NCBI RefSeq assembly: GCF_007290395.2
Contig: NZ_CP041656.2
Span: 3,410,001 to 3,474,000 of the forward strand
Origin: Bradyrhizobium cosmicum
GTDB lineage: Bacteria > Pseudomonadota > Alphaproteobacteria > Rhizobiales > Xanthobacteraceae
Direction: 5' to 3'
DNA: 64,000 nucleotides
Positions within the stretch are counted from its first letter, which is position 1, and each line of letters begins with the position of its first letter. Below are positions 43,442 to 53,751 of this stretch, piece by piece. Under the pieces are notes generated by a model, which had not been told where the DNA came from, made no database searches, and worked only from the letters and a program-made list of their open reading frames with translations. The position numbers and the translations under genes are program-made.

Positions 43442-46400
43442 ATGCCGAGCGCCGGATTTGTCCACCTTCACGTTCACTCGGCCTATTCGCTGCTCAAGGG
43501 CTCGATCAAGATCGGCAAGCTCGCGGAGCTCGCAAAGAAAGATCACCAGCCGGCGCTGGCGCTGACCGATACCGACAACATGTTCGGCGCGCTGGAGTTC
43601 TCCGACAAGATGGCGGGCTCCGGCATCCAGCCGATCGTCGGCTGCGAGCTCGCGATCGATTTCGGCGACCAAGATCCCAGCGCGCGCAACGCGCTTCCGC
43701 CATCGCGCGTGGTGCTGCTGGCGGCGCAGGAGCGCGGCTATCGCAGCCTGATGCGGCTGAATTCGCGGGCGTTCCTCGAATCGCCTGACAGCCACGCACC
43801 GTTCATCAAATTCGATTGGATGGAAGGCGAGACCGAAGGCCTGATCGTGCTGACCGGCGGCCCTGACGGGCCGATCTCGCTGGCGCTGTCGGCGGGACTC
43901 GCCGAGCTTGCCGCCATGCGCTGCGAGCGTCTGGCAAATCTGTTTGGCGATCGCCTCTACGTCGAATTGCAGCGCCACAACATCGACAAGGAGCGGCGCG
44001 TCGAAAGCGGCCTGATCGACATCGCCTACGCCAAGGGCCTGCCGCTGGTTGCTACCAACGAGCCGTATTTCGCCGCGACCGACGATTACGAGGCGCATGA
44101 CGCGCTGCTGTGTATCGCGGGCGGGCGGCTGATCGCCGAGACCGATCGTGTGCAGCTCACGCCCGATCACCGCTTCAAGACCCGCGCCGAGATGGCGGTG
44201 CTGTTCGCCGACATTCCGGAGGCGCTGGCCTCGACGGTGGAGATCGCCGAGCGCTGCTCGTTCCGCCCGATGACGCGCAAGCCGATCCTGCCGTTCTTCA
44301 CGGTCGGCGCCGCTGCGAGCTCGGATGCCGCCGCGGTCGAGGCGGCAGAATTGAAGCGGCAGGCGGAGGAGGGGCTTGCCAACCGCCTGCGCGTGCACGG
44401 CCTGTCGCAGGGGACGACGGAGGAGGACTACAGCAAGCGCCTGGCGTTCGAGCTCGACGTCATCATGCGCATGAAGTACGCGGGCTACTTCCTGATCGTG
44501 TCGGACTTCATCAAATGGGCGAAGTCGCAAGGCATCCCGGTCGGGCCGGGCCGCGGCTCCGGCGCAGGCTCGCTGGTGGCCTGGGCGCTGACCATCACCG
44601 ATCTCGATCCGATCAAGTTCGGCCTGCTGTTCGAGCGCTTCCTCAATCCGGAACGCGTCTCGATGCCGGACTTCGACATCGACTTCTGCCAGGATCGCCG
44701 CGGCGAGGTGATCAAGTACGTGCAGGAGCGCTACGGCCGCGATCAGGTCGCTCAGATCATCACCTTCGGAACGCTGCAGGCGCGTGGCGTGCTGCGCGAC
44801 GTCGGTCGCGTGCTGCAAATGCCCTACGGCCAGGTCGACAAGCTGACCAAGCTGGTGCCGCAGAATCCCGCCGCACCGGTGACGCTGGCGGCCGCGATCG
44901 AGAGCGAGCCGAAGCTTCAGGCGTTTCGCGACGAAGACCCGGTGGTCGCGCGTGCCTTCGACATCGCGCAGCGCCTCGAAGGCCTGACCCGCCATGCCTC
45001 GACGCACGCGGCCGGCATCGTGATCGGCGATCGCCCCTTGAGCGAACTCGTGCCGATGTACCGCGATCCCAAGTCGGACATGCCGGTGACCCAGTTCAAC
45101 ATGAAATGGGTCGAGCCGGCGGGCCTCGTGAAGTTCGACTTCCTCGGCCTGAAGACGCTGACCGTGCTCGACGTCGCGATCAAGCTGCTCAAGCCGCGCA
45201 ACATCCACGTCGATCTCGCCACGCTGCCGATCGACGATGCCGAGAGCTACCAGATGCTGGCGCGCGGCGACGTGGTCGGCGTGTTCCAGGTTGAAAGCCA
45301 GGGCATGCGGCGCGCGCTGATCGACATGCGCCCCGACCGTTTCGAGGACATCATCGCGCTGGTCGCGCTGTATCGCCCGGGCCCGATGGCGAACATCCCG
45401 ACCTATTGCGCGCGCAAGCACGGCGACGAGGAACCGGAATATCTCCACCCCGTGCTGGAGCAGATTCTCAAGGAGACGTTCGGCGTCATCATCTACCAGG
45501 AACAGGTGATGCAGATCGCGCAGGTGATGTCGGGCTATTCGCTCGGCGACGCCGACCTGTTGCGCCGCGCCATGGGCAAGAAGATCCGCGCCGAGATGGA
45601 CAAGCAGCGCGACATCTTCGTCGCGGGTGCGGTGAAGAACGGCGTGCCGAAGGGGCAGGCCGAGACCATCTTCGAGCTGCTCGCCAAATTCGCCGACTAC
45701 GGCTTCAACAAGAGCCACGCGGCGGCCTATGCGCTGGTGTCCTACCACACCGCCTACATGAAGGCGCATTATCCGGTCGAGTTCATCGCGGCGTCGATGA
45801 CGCTGGATCTGAACAATACCGACAAGCTCTCCGAATTCCGTGCCGAGGCGCAGCGCCTCGGCATCAAGGTCGAGCCGCCGAACATCAACCGGTCCGGCGC
45901 GACCTTCGAGGTCGGCGACAAGACCATCTACTATGCGCTCGCCGCACTGAAGGGCGTCGGCATCCAGGCCATCGACCAGATCATCGAGGAGCGGACCAAG
46001 CGGGGACTGTTCACCTCGCTCGCCGACTTCGCCGCGCGGGTCAATCCGCGTGCGATCAACAAGCGCATCATCGAGAGTCTCGCGGCCGCCGGCGCCTTCG
46101 ACACGCTGGAGCCGAATCGTGCCCGCGTGTTCGCCGGTGCGGATGCCGTGCTCGCCGCCTGTCAGCGCTCCCATGAAGCGGCGACCGTCGGGCAGAACGA
46201 CATGTTCGGCGGCGCCGCCGACGCGCCGACGATCATGCTGCCGCAGGTCGAGCCGTGGCTGCCGGCCGAAAAGCTTCGCCGCGAATACGACGCCGTCGGC
46301 TTCTTCCTGTCCGGCCACCCGCTCGACGATTACGCCACCGTGCTGAAGCGGCTGCGGGTGCAGAGCTGGGCCGAATTCTCGCGGGCGGTGAAGACCGGCG

Positions 46401-46945
46401 CGACCGCCGGCAAGGTCGCCGCCACCGTGGTGTCGCGCATGGAACGGCGCACCAAGACCGGCAACAAGATGGGCATCATGGGCCTGTCCGATCCGACCGG
46501 CCATTTCGAGGCGGTGCTGTTCTCCGAAGGCCTCGCGCAATATCGCGACGTGTTGGAGCCCGGTGCCGCCGTGCTGCTGCAGCTCGGGGCCGAGCTTCAG
46601 GGGGAGGACGTCCGCGCCCGCGTGCTGCACGCCGAGCCGCTGGATGACGCCGCCGCCAAGACACAGAAGGGCCTGCGCATCTTCGTGCGCGATACCAAGC
46701 CGCTGGACTCCATCGCCAAGCGATTGGCCGGACCCGACATGGCGGCCTCAAACGGCGCCGCGCCAAAGACCGCCAGTCCCGGTCTCGCGCCGCGCTCCAA
46801 CGGCGATGGCGAGGTCTCGCTGGTGATGATGCTCGACCTCGAGACCGAGGTGGAGATGAAGCTGCCCGGCCGCTTCAAGGTCTCGCCGCAGATCGCGGGT
46901 GCGATCAAGGCGGTCGCGGGCGTCGTGGACGTGCAGCAGCTCTAA
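43442..46945 (+). CDS. dnaE: DNA polymerase III alpha subunit
   Basis: Replicative polymerase, 1167 residues, full length. The N-terminal PHP domain starts FVHLHVHSAYSLLKG, the palm active site PDFDIDF (about residues 408-414) carries the catalytic Asp residues, GPGRGSGAGSLVAWAL precedes it, and the C-terminal part has the helix-hairpin-helix and the OB-fold (AATVVSRMERRTKTGNKMGIMGLSDPTGHFEAVLF). It is the normal DnaE1-type enzyme. The 226 bases upstream hold no gene other than the end of the small peptide gene. Confidence 0.97.
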   Translation: MPSAGFVHLHVHSAYSLLKGSIKIGKLAELAKKDHQPALALTDTDNMFGALEFSDKMAGSGIQPIVGCELAIDFGDQDPSARNALPPSRVVLLAAQERGYRSLMRLNSRAFLESPDSHAPFIKFDWMEGETEGLIVLTGGPDGPISLALSAGLAELAAMRCERLANLFGDRLYVELQRHNIDKERRVESGLIDIAYAKGLPLVATNEPYFAATDDYEAHDALLCIAGGRLIAETDRVQLTPDHRFKTRAEMAVLFADIPEALASTVEIAERCSFRPMTRKPILPFFTVGAAASSDAAAVEAAELKRQAEEGLANRLRVHGLSQGTTEEDYSKRLAFELDVIMRMKYAGYFLIVSDFIKWAKSQGIPVGPGRGSGAGSLVAWALTITDLDPIKFGLLFERFLNPERVSMPDFDIDFCQDRRGEVIKYVQERYGRDQVAQIITFGTLQARGVLRDVGRVLQMPYGQVDKLTKLVPQNPAAPVTLAAAIESEPKLQAFRDEDPVVARAFDIAQRLEGLTRHASTHAAGIVIGDRPLSELVPMYRDPKSDMPVTQFNMKWVEPAGLVKFDFLGLKTLTVLDVAIKLLKPRNIHVDLATLPIDDAESYQMLARGDVVGVFQVESQGMRRALIDMRPDRFEDIIALVALYRPGPMANIPTYCARKHGDEEPEYLHPVLEQILKETFGVIIYQEQVMQIAQVMSGYSLGDADLLRRAMGKKIRAEMDKQRDIFVAGAVKNGVPKGQAETIFELLAKFADYGFNKSHAAAYALVSYHTAYMKAHYPVEFIAASMTLDLNNTDKLSEFRAEAQRLGIKVEPPNINRSGATFEVGDKTIYYALAALKGVGIQAIDQIIEERTKRGLFTSLADFAARVNPRAINKRIIESLAAAGAFDTLEPNRARVFAGADAVLAACQRSHEAATVGQNDMFGGAADAPTIMLPQVEPWLPAEKLRREYDAVGFFLSGHPLDDYATVLKRLRVQSWAEFSRAVKTGATAGKVAATVVSRMERRTKTGNKMGIMGLSDPTGHFEAVLFSEGLAQYRDVLEPGAAVLLQLGAELQGEDVRARVLHAEPLDDAAAKTQKGLRIFVRDTKPLDSIAKRLAGPDMAASNGAAPKTASPGLAPRSNGDGEVSLVMMLDLETEVEMKLPGRFKVSPQIAGAIKAVAGVVDVQQL

Positions 46946-47112
46946 AGCGCGACAAGATCTGGATGAATCGTCAAGATGTGCAGGCGGGCGCAGGCCGGTG
47001 CAGTCTCGTGCCGCAGCAATCATAAGATGCATGGGGCGTTTTTTGTGATTTTTTCACATTGGCGTACCTATCATCGCGACGCTTCCATTCATTCCACACC
47101 GGGAAACGTCAT

Positions 47113-47883
47113 ATGTGCGACAAATGCTCTGGAGATCGGCTCGAAGAATCTCTGCACCAAGACATCGTGCCGTCGCGGCGGTCCGCGATGTTGTTCGGCG
47201 CCGCCGCGTTTGGCATGGCCATTGCTGGCGGAGCTTTCGCAACTGGCGCCTTGGCAAAGGAAACGAAGCAGCCTCCAAAGCCCGATAACGTGCTCTCGCC
47301 CGATGCCGCGCTCAAGCGGCTGATGGAGGGCAATGCGCGCTACGTTTCGGGCGTTTCGCGCCGCCACGACTTCACGCATGAGCGCGAGGCACTGGTCGGT
47401 GGGCAAAATCCGTATGCTGCCGTTTTGAGCTGCGCCGATTCCCGCATCGCGCCGGAATATGCCTTCGACACCGGTCGCGGCGATCTCTTCGTCTGCCGGG
47501 TCGCCGGAAACTTTGCCGGGGATGAAACCGTCGCGAGCATGGAATACACCGTCGCGGTGCTCGGCACGCCTTTGATCATGGTGCTCGGCCATGACAATTG
47601 TGGCGCCGTCGACGCGACCATCAAGTCGCTGAAGGACGACAAGCCGCTGCCGGGGCACATCCCCTCGCTCGTTTCCGCGATCGCGCCAGCGGTGAAGGCC
47701 GCTGCCCAGCAAAGCGGAAATGCGCTGGACAACGCCATCCGCCAGAATGTCATCGACAACGTCGCCAAGCTCAAATCAGCCGCCCCCATTCTCAACGCGG
47801 CGGTCGAGCAGGGCAAGCTCAAGGTGCTCGGCGGCATCTATCGATTGAGGACAGGAACCGTCGAGCTGCTTGCCCAGGCCTGA
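47113..47883 (+). CDS. Exported beta-class carbonic anhydrase
   Basis: A 256-residue zinc enzyme interconverting CO2 and bicarbonate. The N-terminus MCDKCSGDRLEES is followed by a Tat-like signal SRRSAMLFGAAAFGMAIAGGAFATGALA, pointing to export to the periplasm. Zinc ligands are C107, H160 and C163 with catalytic D109/R111 in SCADSRIAPE and GHDNCGAV. Start chosen at 47113, and an in-frame ATG at 47059 would add residues without support. A periplasmic location is unusual for this class but known. Confidence 0.92.
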   Translation: MCDKCSGDRLEESLHQDIVPSRRSAMLFGAAAFGMAIAGGAFATGALAKETKQPPKPDNVLSPDAALKRLMEGNARYVSGVSRRHDFTHEREALVGGQNPYAAVLSCADSRIAPEYAFDTGRGDLFVCRVAGNFAGDETVASMEYTVAVLGTPLIMVLGHDNCGAVDATIKSLKDDKPLPGHIPSLVSAIAPAVKAAAQQSGNALDNAIRQNVIDNVAKLKSAAPILNAAVEQGKLKVLGGIYRLRTGTVELLAQA

Positions 47884-48105
47884 ACCCGGCGTCCGGGGCA
47901 CCGGGCCACGTGATCCGGCCTCTTTCCCACGGAGGCCGGTCATCCGGCTGTTTTCGAATGCGATCGTCCTGAATTTGCCCGGGCGTGCTCGTGTCGAGCG
48001 CGCCATCCCGCCGCCTCAATCCCAGCCTTTCGTTCAACCGCCGTTCAGCTGGCCGGGCGTCTGATGCGCGGTGGCACCTCAACAACGGAAGCGGGCAGGC
48101 AAGCC

Positions 48106-50646
48106 ATGCGTGGGACGCTCAAAGTTTTCATCGGCCTTCTTCTGCCGATCATGGTGCTGGCTGTGGGCGCGCCGGGGTCGGCGCGCGCGCAGCAGCAGGA
48201 AAAGCGCATCGCGCTCGTGGTCGGAAACGGCGCTTATGCCAAGTCGCCACTGGCGACGACCGCGAACGACGCCGGGCTGATCGCGCAGACGCTGCAAGCG
48301 GCGGGCTTCGACGTCGTCGGCGCACGCGATCTCGACGGCGACACGATGCGCAAGAGTTTTCGCGATTTCATCCAGAAGGCGCAGGCCTCGGGACCCGGCA
48401 CGGTCGCGATGGTCTATCTGGCCGGATACGGCGTACAGCTTGCCGGCGAGAACTATTTCATCCCGGTCGATTCCAACATCACCCGCGACACCGATGTTCC
48501 GACCGAAGGCCTGCGCGTCAGCGACTATCTGCGTCAGCTCGCTGCCATTCCGCTCAAGGCCAACATCGTCGTGCTCGACGCTGCGCGGGCGCAACCCTTC
48601 ATCGAAGGCGGCCAACCGATCGCCAGCGGGCTGGCGCTGGTCGAGCCCGATCCGAACATGCTGATTGCGTTCAACGCCGCGCCGGGCACCGTGGCGCCGG
48701 AGGAGCCCGGGCCTTACGGCATCTATGCGCAGTCGCTCGCGGAGATGATCCGCACCGGCGGCCTGCCGATCGCTGAGGTGTTCGAGCGCGTCCGCCTGCG
48801 CGTCAACGAGGCCAGCAAGGGCGCTCAGGTGCCGTGGAACGAGCAGAAGATTTCTGCGCCATTCTCGTTCTTCGAGCGCGGACCCGACGCCCCGCCGCAG
48901 ACCGCGCCGGACCAGGTCGCGGCGACCCGCAACAAGCCGATCCGCGATCTCGGTGCGCAGGATGCCTATGCAGCTGTGCTCGAGCGCGACACGCTGCCGG
49001 CCTATGAGGAATTTCTCAGCGCCTACCCCAATGACCCCATGGCGAAGCGCGTGATGGCGATCGTCGCGGCGCGCCGCGAGGCGATCACCTGGCGGCGGAC
49101 CTATCGTACCGACACGCCGGAGGCCTATTGGTCCTATCTGCGCCGCTATCCGCGTGGCCCCCATGCAGGCGATGCGCGCCGGCGCCTCGCGATCCTGACC
49201 GCGCCCGTCGAGCCGCCGCCGACCTTCGCGATGATCGACTATGACGTGCCGCCTCCGCCGCCCGAGGAGATCGTCTATATCGACCGTCCGGTGCTGCTGT
49301 TCGGCGATCCCGTATTCGGCTTCGCGCCACCACCGCCTCCGCCGGTCTATTATCTGCCGCCGCCGCCGCCGGATTTCGTCGTGCTCGAGCCGCCGCTGCC
49401 GGTGGTCGGCCTGTTCGTGCTGCCGCAGCCAATGTTCGTGCCGATTCCCGTGTTCGTCAGGCCGCCGCTCTATGTCGCGCCGCCGCCGAACAACATCATC
49501 TACCAGAACATCCACAATACCACGGTCATCAACACCGTGATCAACCGGCCGCCGCTGCCGCCGCCGCCGGGCGTGGGGCCAGGACCGGCAGGACCCGGAC
49601 CGGGACCTGGCAATCTCGCGCCGGCGGTTGCCGGCCGCGCCAACCCGGTCGGTCCAGCCGTGCCGCAGGCGGTCGCACAGCGCGCGGCGCTGATCCAGCA
49701 GGGCAAGGCGCCGATGCCGCCGAGCGCAACGATGCAGCCGACGGCAAGGCCCGGGGCACCGCCGGTGACGCCGGCCAATGTCGCACCAAATGCAGGACCG
49801 GGGGCAGGACCGGGTGCCGTCCCGAATACTGTCCCTGGCGCGGCGCCGACCGCTGCGCCGCCGACCAGGCTGCCCCAAGCCAACACGCTGCCGGTTCCGG
49901 GTGCCCATGGCGGCCCGCCGCCGCCAGCGGGGGCAGGGACTCTGCCGGGCGGTCGGCCCGCGCCGACGGCGAACTTGCCCGGCGCACCTCCGCCGCGTCC
50001 GGGTGCGCCGACCACTGCGGCGCCGGGCACGACACCGCCCGGTCGCCCCGGTGTGCCAACGGCTGCCGCTCCGGCGACGGCTGCGCCCACTGTCACAAAC
50101 CCGGCCGTTGCACCCGGCCAGCTGCCGAAGCCGCCGGTGGCACAGACGCCGTCCGGCACAGCGCCTGCGGATCGCGCCAGAGCGGCAACCCGTGAACCGG
50201 GTGGCTCAACTCCGCCGGGCGCCGCCGGCACGCCTCCGGGCGCATCCGGAAGACCGGTCACGCCACCGCCGTCCGCTGTGCGCGAGCAGATCAGGCCGCA
50301 GACTCAGCCGTCAGCACCGCCTCAGGCGGCAAGACCCGTTGCACCGCCGCCGCGGCCCCAGGCTGTAACGCGGCCCACGCCGCCACCTCCGCCACGCGTG
50401 TCGGCGCCTCCGCCGAGGATGGCCGCGCCCCCGCCGCCACGACCGGCCCCCCCGGTGGCTGTCGCGAGGCCGGCGCCGCCGCCAATGGCCCGGCCCGCAC
50501 CGCCGCCGCCGGTCGCCCGGCCGGCACCGCCGCCACCGCCCCGGATGGCTGTCGCGCCCCCGCCGCGTCCGGCGCCACCTCCGCCGCGTCCCGCGGGGCC
50601 GCCGCCTGCTGCAAAGAAATGCCCGCCCAACCAGCCGAGGTGCTAG
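48106..50646 (+). CDS. Caspase-fold (peptidase C14) pseudoprotease with proline-rich tail
   Basis: An 846-residue exported protein. Signal peptide ends GSARAQQQ, then a caspase-like domain (residues about 30-250: RIALVVGNGAYAKSPL, then YLAGYGVQLAGENYFIPVD, NIVVLDAARAQPF). The catalytic His is Tyr108 (GYG instead of GHG) and the catalytic Cys is Ala160 (DAAR instead of DACR), so protease activity is lost. Residues about 370-846 are a low-complexity Pro/Ala/Gly tail, first with PPPPP runs, later PPPxPRMA and RPAPPP repeats, ending AAKKCPPNQPRC with two Cys. Start 48106, with ATG 48064 as an alternative. Envelope scaffold role is a guess. Confidence 0.82.
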   Translation: MRGTLKVFIGLLLPIMVLAVGAPGSARAQQQEKRIALVVGNGAYAKSPLATTANDAGLIAQTLQAAGFDVVGARDLDGDTMRKSFRDFIQKAQASGPGTVAMVYLAGYGVQLAGENYFIPVDSNITRDTDVPTEGLRVSDYLRQLAAIPLKANIVVLDAARAQPFIEGGQPIASGLALVEPDPNMLIAFNAAPGTVAPEEPGPYGIYAQSLAEMIRTGGLPIAEVFERVRLRVNEASKGAQVPWNEQKISAPFSFFERGPDAPPQTAPDQVAATRNKPIRDLGAQDAYAAVLERDTLPAYEEFLSAYPNDPMAKRVMAIVAARREAITWRRTYRTDTPEAYWSYLRRYPRGPHAGDARRRLAILTAPVEPPPTFAMIDYDVPPPPPEEIVYIDRPVLLFGDPVFGFAPPPPPPVYYLPPPPPDFVVLEPPLPVVGLFVLPQPMFVPIPVFVRPPLYVAPPPNNIIYQNIHNTTVINTVINRPPLPPPPGVGPGPAGPGPGPGNLAPAVAGRANPVGPAVPQAVAQRAALIQQGKAPMPPSATMQPTARPGAPPVTPANVAPNAGPGAGPGAVPNTVPGAAPTAAPPTRLPQANTLPVPGAHGGPPPPAGAGTLPGGRPAPTANLPGAPPPRPGAPTTAAPGTTPPGRPGVPTAAAPATAAPTVTNPAVAPGQLPKPPVAQTPSGTAPADRARAATREPGGSTPPGAAGTPPGASGRPVTPPPSAVREQIRPQTQPSAPPQAARPVAPPPRPQAVTRPTPPPPPRVSAPPPRMAAPPPPRPAPPVAVARPAPPPMARPAPPPPVARPAPPPPPRMAVAPPPRPAPPPPRPAGPPPAAKKCPPNQPRC

Positions 50647-50712
50647 TGGAGGGCGGCAATCGTGGAATGGGGCCTTCGGCGGGCGAAAACCGCCCTGAAG
50701 GCCCTTATTTCC

Positions 50713-50740
50713 TTGCTTCTGGCCGAAATGGCGCTATACA
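50713..50740 (+). promoter_or_regulatory. Probable promoter of the rpsB-tsf operon
   Basis: TTGCTT, 16 bases, TATACA, giving a start near 50747 and a leader of about 107 bases before rpsB. Within the leader CGGAAAC (50756-50762) can pair with GTTTCCG (50821-50827) just before the GGAGGA ribosome-binding region, a possible regulatory fold. Confidence 0.45.
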
Positions 50741-50853
50741 GCGCGCCATCTCACACGGAAACATGGCTCACAAGGCCGTCCGGTGGCAGCCGGGGCGAGA
50801 ACGCTCCGTTTTGCTCACACGTTTCCGGAGGAACCAACCGGAGAATTAGAACG

Positions 50854-51849
50854 ATGGCACTACCCGATTTCACTATGCGTCAGCTGCTCGAAGCTGGCGT
50901 GCACTTTGGTCACCAGTCTCACCGCTGGAATCCGAAAATGGCTCCGTTCATTTTCGGCGCTCGCAACAACATCCACATCGTCGACCTCGCGCAGACCGTG
51001 CCGCTGCTGCACACCGCCTTGCAGGCGGTGAGCGACACCGTCGCCAAGGGCGGCCGCATCCTGTTCGTCGGCACCAAGCGCCAGGCGCAGGACGGCGTCG
51101 CGGACGCTGCCAAGCGCTGCGCGCAGTATTTCGTCAATTCGCGCTGGCTCGGCGGCACGCTGACCAACTGGAAGACGATCTCGGCCTCGATCAAGCGCCT
51201 GCGTCATCTCGACGAGGTGCTGGCGGGCGGCGAAGCCAATTCCTACACGAAGAAGGAGCGCCTGACGCTTCAGCGCGAGCGCGACAAGCTCGATCGCTCG
51301 CTCGGCGGCATCAAGGACATGGGCGGTCTGCCCGACCTGATCTTCGTGATCGACACCAACAAGGAAGACATCGCGATCCAGGAAGCCCAGCGGCTCAACA
51401 TCCCGGTCGCCGCGATCGTCGACACCAATTCCGATCCGAAGGGCATCACCTATGTGGTGCCGGGCAATGACGACGCCGGCCGCGCCATCTCGCTGTATTG
51501 CGACCTGATCGCCCGGGCGGCGATCGACGGCATCTCGCGCGCCCAGGGCGATTCGGGCATCGACGTCGGTGCCTCGGCCCGTCCGCTCGTCGAAGAGCTC
51601 CCGGCGGCCTCCACGAGTGGCTTCCAGGGCCTCGCAGGTCCCCGCGGCACCGCCGACGACCTGAAGAAGCTCCCGGGCGTCTCGGGCGCGATCGAGAAGA
51701 AGTTCAACGACCTCGGTATCTTCCACTTCTGGCAGCTCGCCGAGCTCGACCACGATACCGCGCACAAGATCGGCGAAGAAGTCGGTCTGCCGAGCCGCGC
51801 GGACGCCTGGGTCGCCAAGGCCAAGGCGCTGACCGCGGAAGCGGAATAG
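50854..51849 (+). CDS. rpsB: 30S ribosomal protein S2, extended C-terminus
   Basis: A 331-residue S2 starting [27 protein letters not shown], the universal S2 N-terminus. [22 protein letters not shown] and [13 protein letters not shown] are family hallmarks. The last 75 residues (after about 255) extend beyond the E. coli protein (241 residues) with [34 protein letters not shown], resembling a small helix-hairpin-helix module found in alphaproteobacterial S2. An upstream frame to 50662 is not needed. The leader is described with its promoter. Confidence 0.97.
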   Translation: MALPDFTMRQLLEAGVHFGHQSHRWNPKMAPFIFGARNNIHIVDLAQTVPLLHTALQAVSDTVAKGGRILFVGTKRQAQDGVADAAKRCAQYFVNSRWLGGTLTNWKTISASIKRLRHLDEVLAGGEANSYTKKERLTLQRERDKLDRSLGGIKDMGGLPDLIFVIDTNKEDIAIQEAQRLNIPVAAIVDTNSDPKGITYVVPGNDDAGRAISLYCDLIARAAIDGISRAQGDSGIDVGASARPLVEELPAASTSGFQGLAGPRGTADDLKKLPGVSGAIEKKFNDLGIFHFWQLAELDHDTAHKIGEEVGLPSRADAWVAKAKALTAEAE

Positions 51850-51982
51850 TCAAAAAGAGCGATGGGTTGGCCGGATAAGCTCCGGGCACCATTTCAGTTG
51901 ACGCGAATTCCTGAGATGGACCGCGGCGGGGCAGTTTGATGCCACGCCGCGGCAAACCGGCAGGCAAAAAGGATTTTCAACG

Positions 51983-52906
51983 ATGGCAACGATCACAGCT
52001 GCGATGGTCAAGGACCTGCGCGAGTCGACCGGCGCGGGCATGATGGACTGCAAGGCCGCGCTCACGGAGACCGCTGGCGACATGGAAGCGGCGCAGGACT
52101 GGCTCCGCAAGAAGGGTCTGTCCAAGGCAGCCAAGAAGTCGGGCCGCGTCGCGGCCGAGGGCCTGATCGGCGCGCTCACCAAGGGCAACAAGGGTGTCGT
52201 GGTCGAGGTCAACTCCGAGACCGACTTCGTCGCGCGCAACGGTCAGTTCCAGGGCCTGGTCAAGATGATCGCCCAGGTCGCGTTCGACGTCGGCGCCGAT
52301 GTCGAGAAGATCAAGGCCGCCAAGGTCGGCGACGTCACGGTGGAAGCCGCGATCAATGATGCGATCGCCACCATCGGCGAGAACATGTCGCTGCGCCGCG
52401 CTGCTGCCCTCGAAGTGAGCCAGGGCGTGGTGTCGAGCTACGTCCACGGCGCGGTCGTCGAGGGCGCCGGCAAGATGGGCGTGATCGTCGCGCTGGAATC
52501 GCCCGGCAAGGCCGACGAGCTCGCGACGCTCGGCCGCCAGATCGCGATGCATATCGCCGCCACCAACCCGCTCGCGCTCGATCCGACCGGCCTCGATCCG
52601 GCGGTCGTGAAGCGCGAGAAGGACGTGCTCGCCGACAAATATCGCCAGCAGGGCAAGCCGGAGAACGTGATCGAGAAGATCGTCGAGTCCGGTCTCAAGA
52701 CCTACTACAAGGAAGTCTGCCTGCTCGAGCAGGCCTTCATCCACGACACCGGCAAGTCGGTGGCACAGGCGGTGAAGGAAGCCGAAGGCAAGGTCGGCGG
52801 CGCCATCAAGATTGCGGGCTTCGTGCGCTATGCTCTCGGCGAGGGAATCGAGAAGCAGGAAAGCGACTTCGCGGCCGAGGTCGCGGCGGCCAGCGGCAAG
52901 AAGTAA
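51983..52906 (+). CDS. tsf: Translation elongation factor Ts
   Basis: Guanine-nucleotide exchange factor of EF-Tu, 307 residues. It begins [29 protein letters not shown], the conserved N-terminal domain, with the core TDFVARN motif near residue 80. Second gene of the rpsB-tsf-pyrH-frr block. An AAAGGA ribosome-binding site precedes the ATG. Confidence 0.97.
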   Translation: MATITAAMVKDLRESTGAGMMDCKAALTETAGDMEAAQDWLRKKGLSKAAKKSGRVAAEGLIGALTKGNKGVVVEVNSETDFVARNGQFQGLVKMIAQVAFDVGADVEKIKAAKVGDVTVEAAINDAIATIGENMSLRRAAALEVSQGVVSSYVHGAVVEGAGKMGVIVALESPGKADELATLGRQIAMHIAATNPLALDPTGLDPAVVKREKDVLADKYRQQGKPENVIEKIVESGLKTYYKEVCLLEQAFIHDTGKSVAQAVKEAEGKVGGAIKIAGFVRYALGEGIEKQESDFAAEVAAASGKK

Positions 52907-52966
52907 GCGCCGGAACGTTCCTTCCGGCGTGCCGCCGGAAGCGGCGCCCGGACGAGGAAAGTGCTC

Positions 52967-53683
52967 ATGACTGATCCGGCTTACCGTCGCGTGGTGATCA
53001 AGCTGTCCGGCGAATATCTCGCGGGACAGCAGGGGTTCGGCATCGATCAGCCGACCGTGGACCGGGTTGCGGACGATCTGATCGCCGCCCGCCAACTCGG
53101 CACCGAGGTTGCGGTGGTGATCGGCGGCGGCAATATCGTGCGCGGTGTCGAGGTATCGGCCCGCGGCGTGTCGCGTCCGACCGGCGACACCATGGGCATG
53201 CTCGCCACCATGATGAACTGCCTCGCGCTGGAATCGGCGATCGAGCGCAAGGGCACGCCGGCGCGCACGCTGTCGGCCTTCGTCATGCCCGAGATCTCCG
53301 AGCTGTTCACCCGCACCGCGGCGCACAAGTACCTTGCCGAGGGCCGGATCGTGCTGCTCGGCGGCGGAACCGGCAATCCGTTCTTCACCACCGATACGAC
53401 CGCGGTGCTGCGCGCCGCCGAGATCGGCGCCCAGGCGGTGCTGAAGGCGACCAATGTCGACGGCGTCTACTCGGCCGACCCGAAGAAGGATCCGACCGCG
53501 ACGCGGTTCGACCGGCTGACGCATTCGCAGGCGATCGAGGGCGGCTACAAGGTGATGGATGCGACCGCCTTCGCACTTGCCCGCGAGACGTCGCTGCCTA
53601 TCATCGTGTTCTCGATCGCGGAGCCGGGTTCGATCGGCGCGATTCTGCGTGGCGGCGGCCACGGAACCATCGTCGCCGGCTGA
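52967..53683 (+). CDS. pyrH: Uridylate kinase
   Basis: UMP kinase of the amino-acid-kinase fold, 238 residues. [24 protein letters not shown] and [16 protein letters not shown] are the nucleotide and UMP-binding segments. ATG at 52967 has GAGGAAA upstream. A GTG two codons earlier is a possible alternative start. It lies between tsf and frr in the usual bacterial order, 60 bases after the tsf stop. Confidence 0.96.
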   Translation: MTDPAYRRVVIKLSGEYLAGQQGFGIDQPTVDRVADDLIAARQLGTEVAVVIGGGNIVRGVEVSARGVSRPTGDTMGMLATMMNCLALESAIERKGTPARTLSAFVMPEISELFTRTAAHKYLAEGRIVLLGGGTGNPFFTTDTTAVLRAAEIGAQAVLKATNVDGVYSADPKKDPTATRFDRLTHSQAIEGGYKVMDATAFALARETSLPIIVFSIAEPGSIGAILRGGGHGTIVAG

Positions 53684-53751
53684 CGGCTCATCTGGCGCGC
53701 TCTAAAGGGAGGGCGCGGGAGAGGTCGCCGGGATTTTGAAGGAGAAACGTG

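Noticed and set aside
43415..46630. 1071-codon open frame antisense to dnaE
   Set aside because: It is rich in Arg, His, Gln and Asp in the pattern produced by reading GC-rich coding DNA backwards, has no domain, and dnaE on the other strand is complete and unmistakable.
48079..49908. 609-codon open frame antisense to the caspase-like gene
   Set aside because: Arg/His/Gly-rich shadow of a proline/alanine-coding strand.
49300..50640. Regular GC-rich repeats as a CRISPR array or minisatellite
   Set aside because: They are irregular codons for Pro/Ala/Gly inside one continuous reading frame, without equal spacers.
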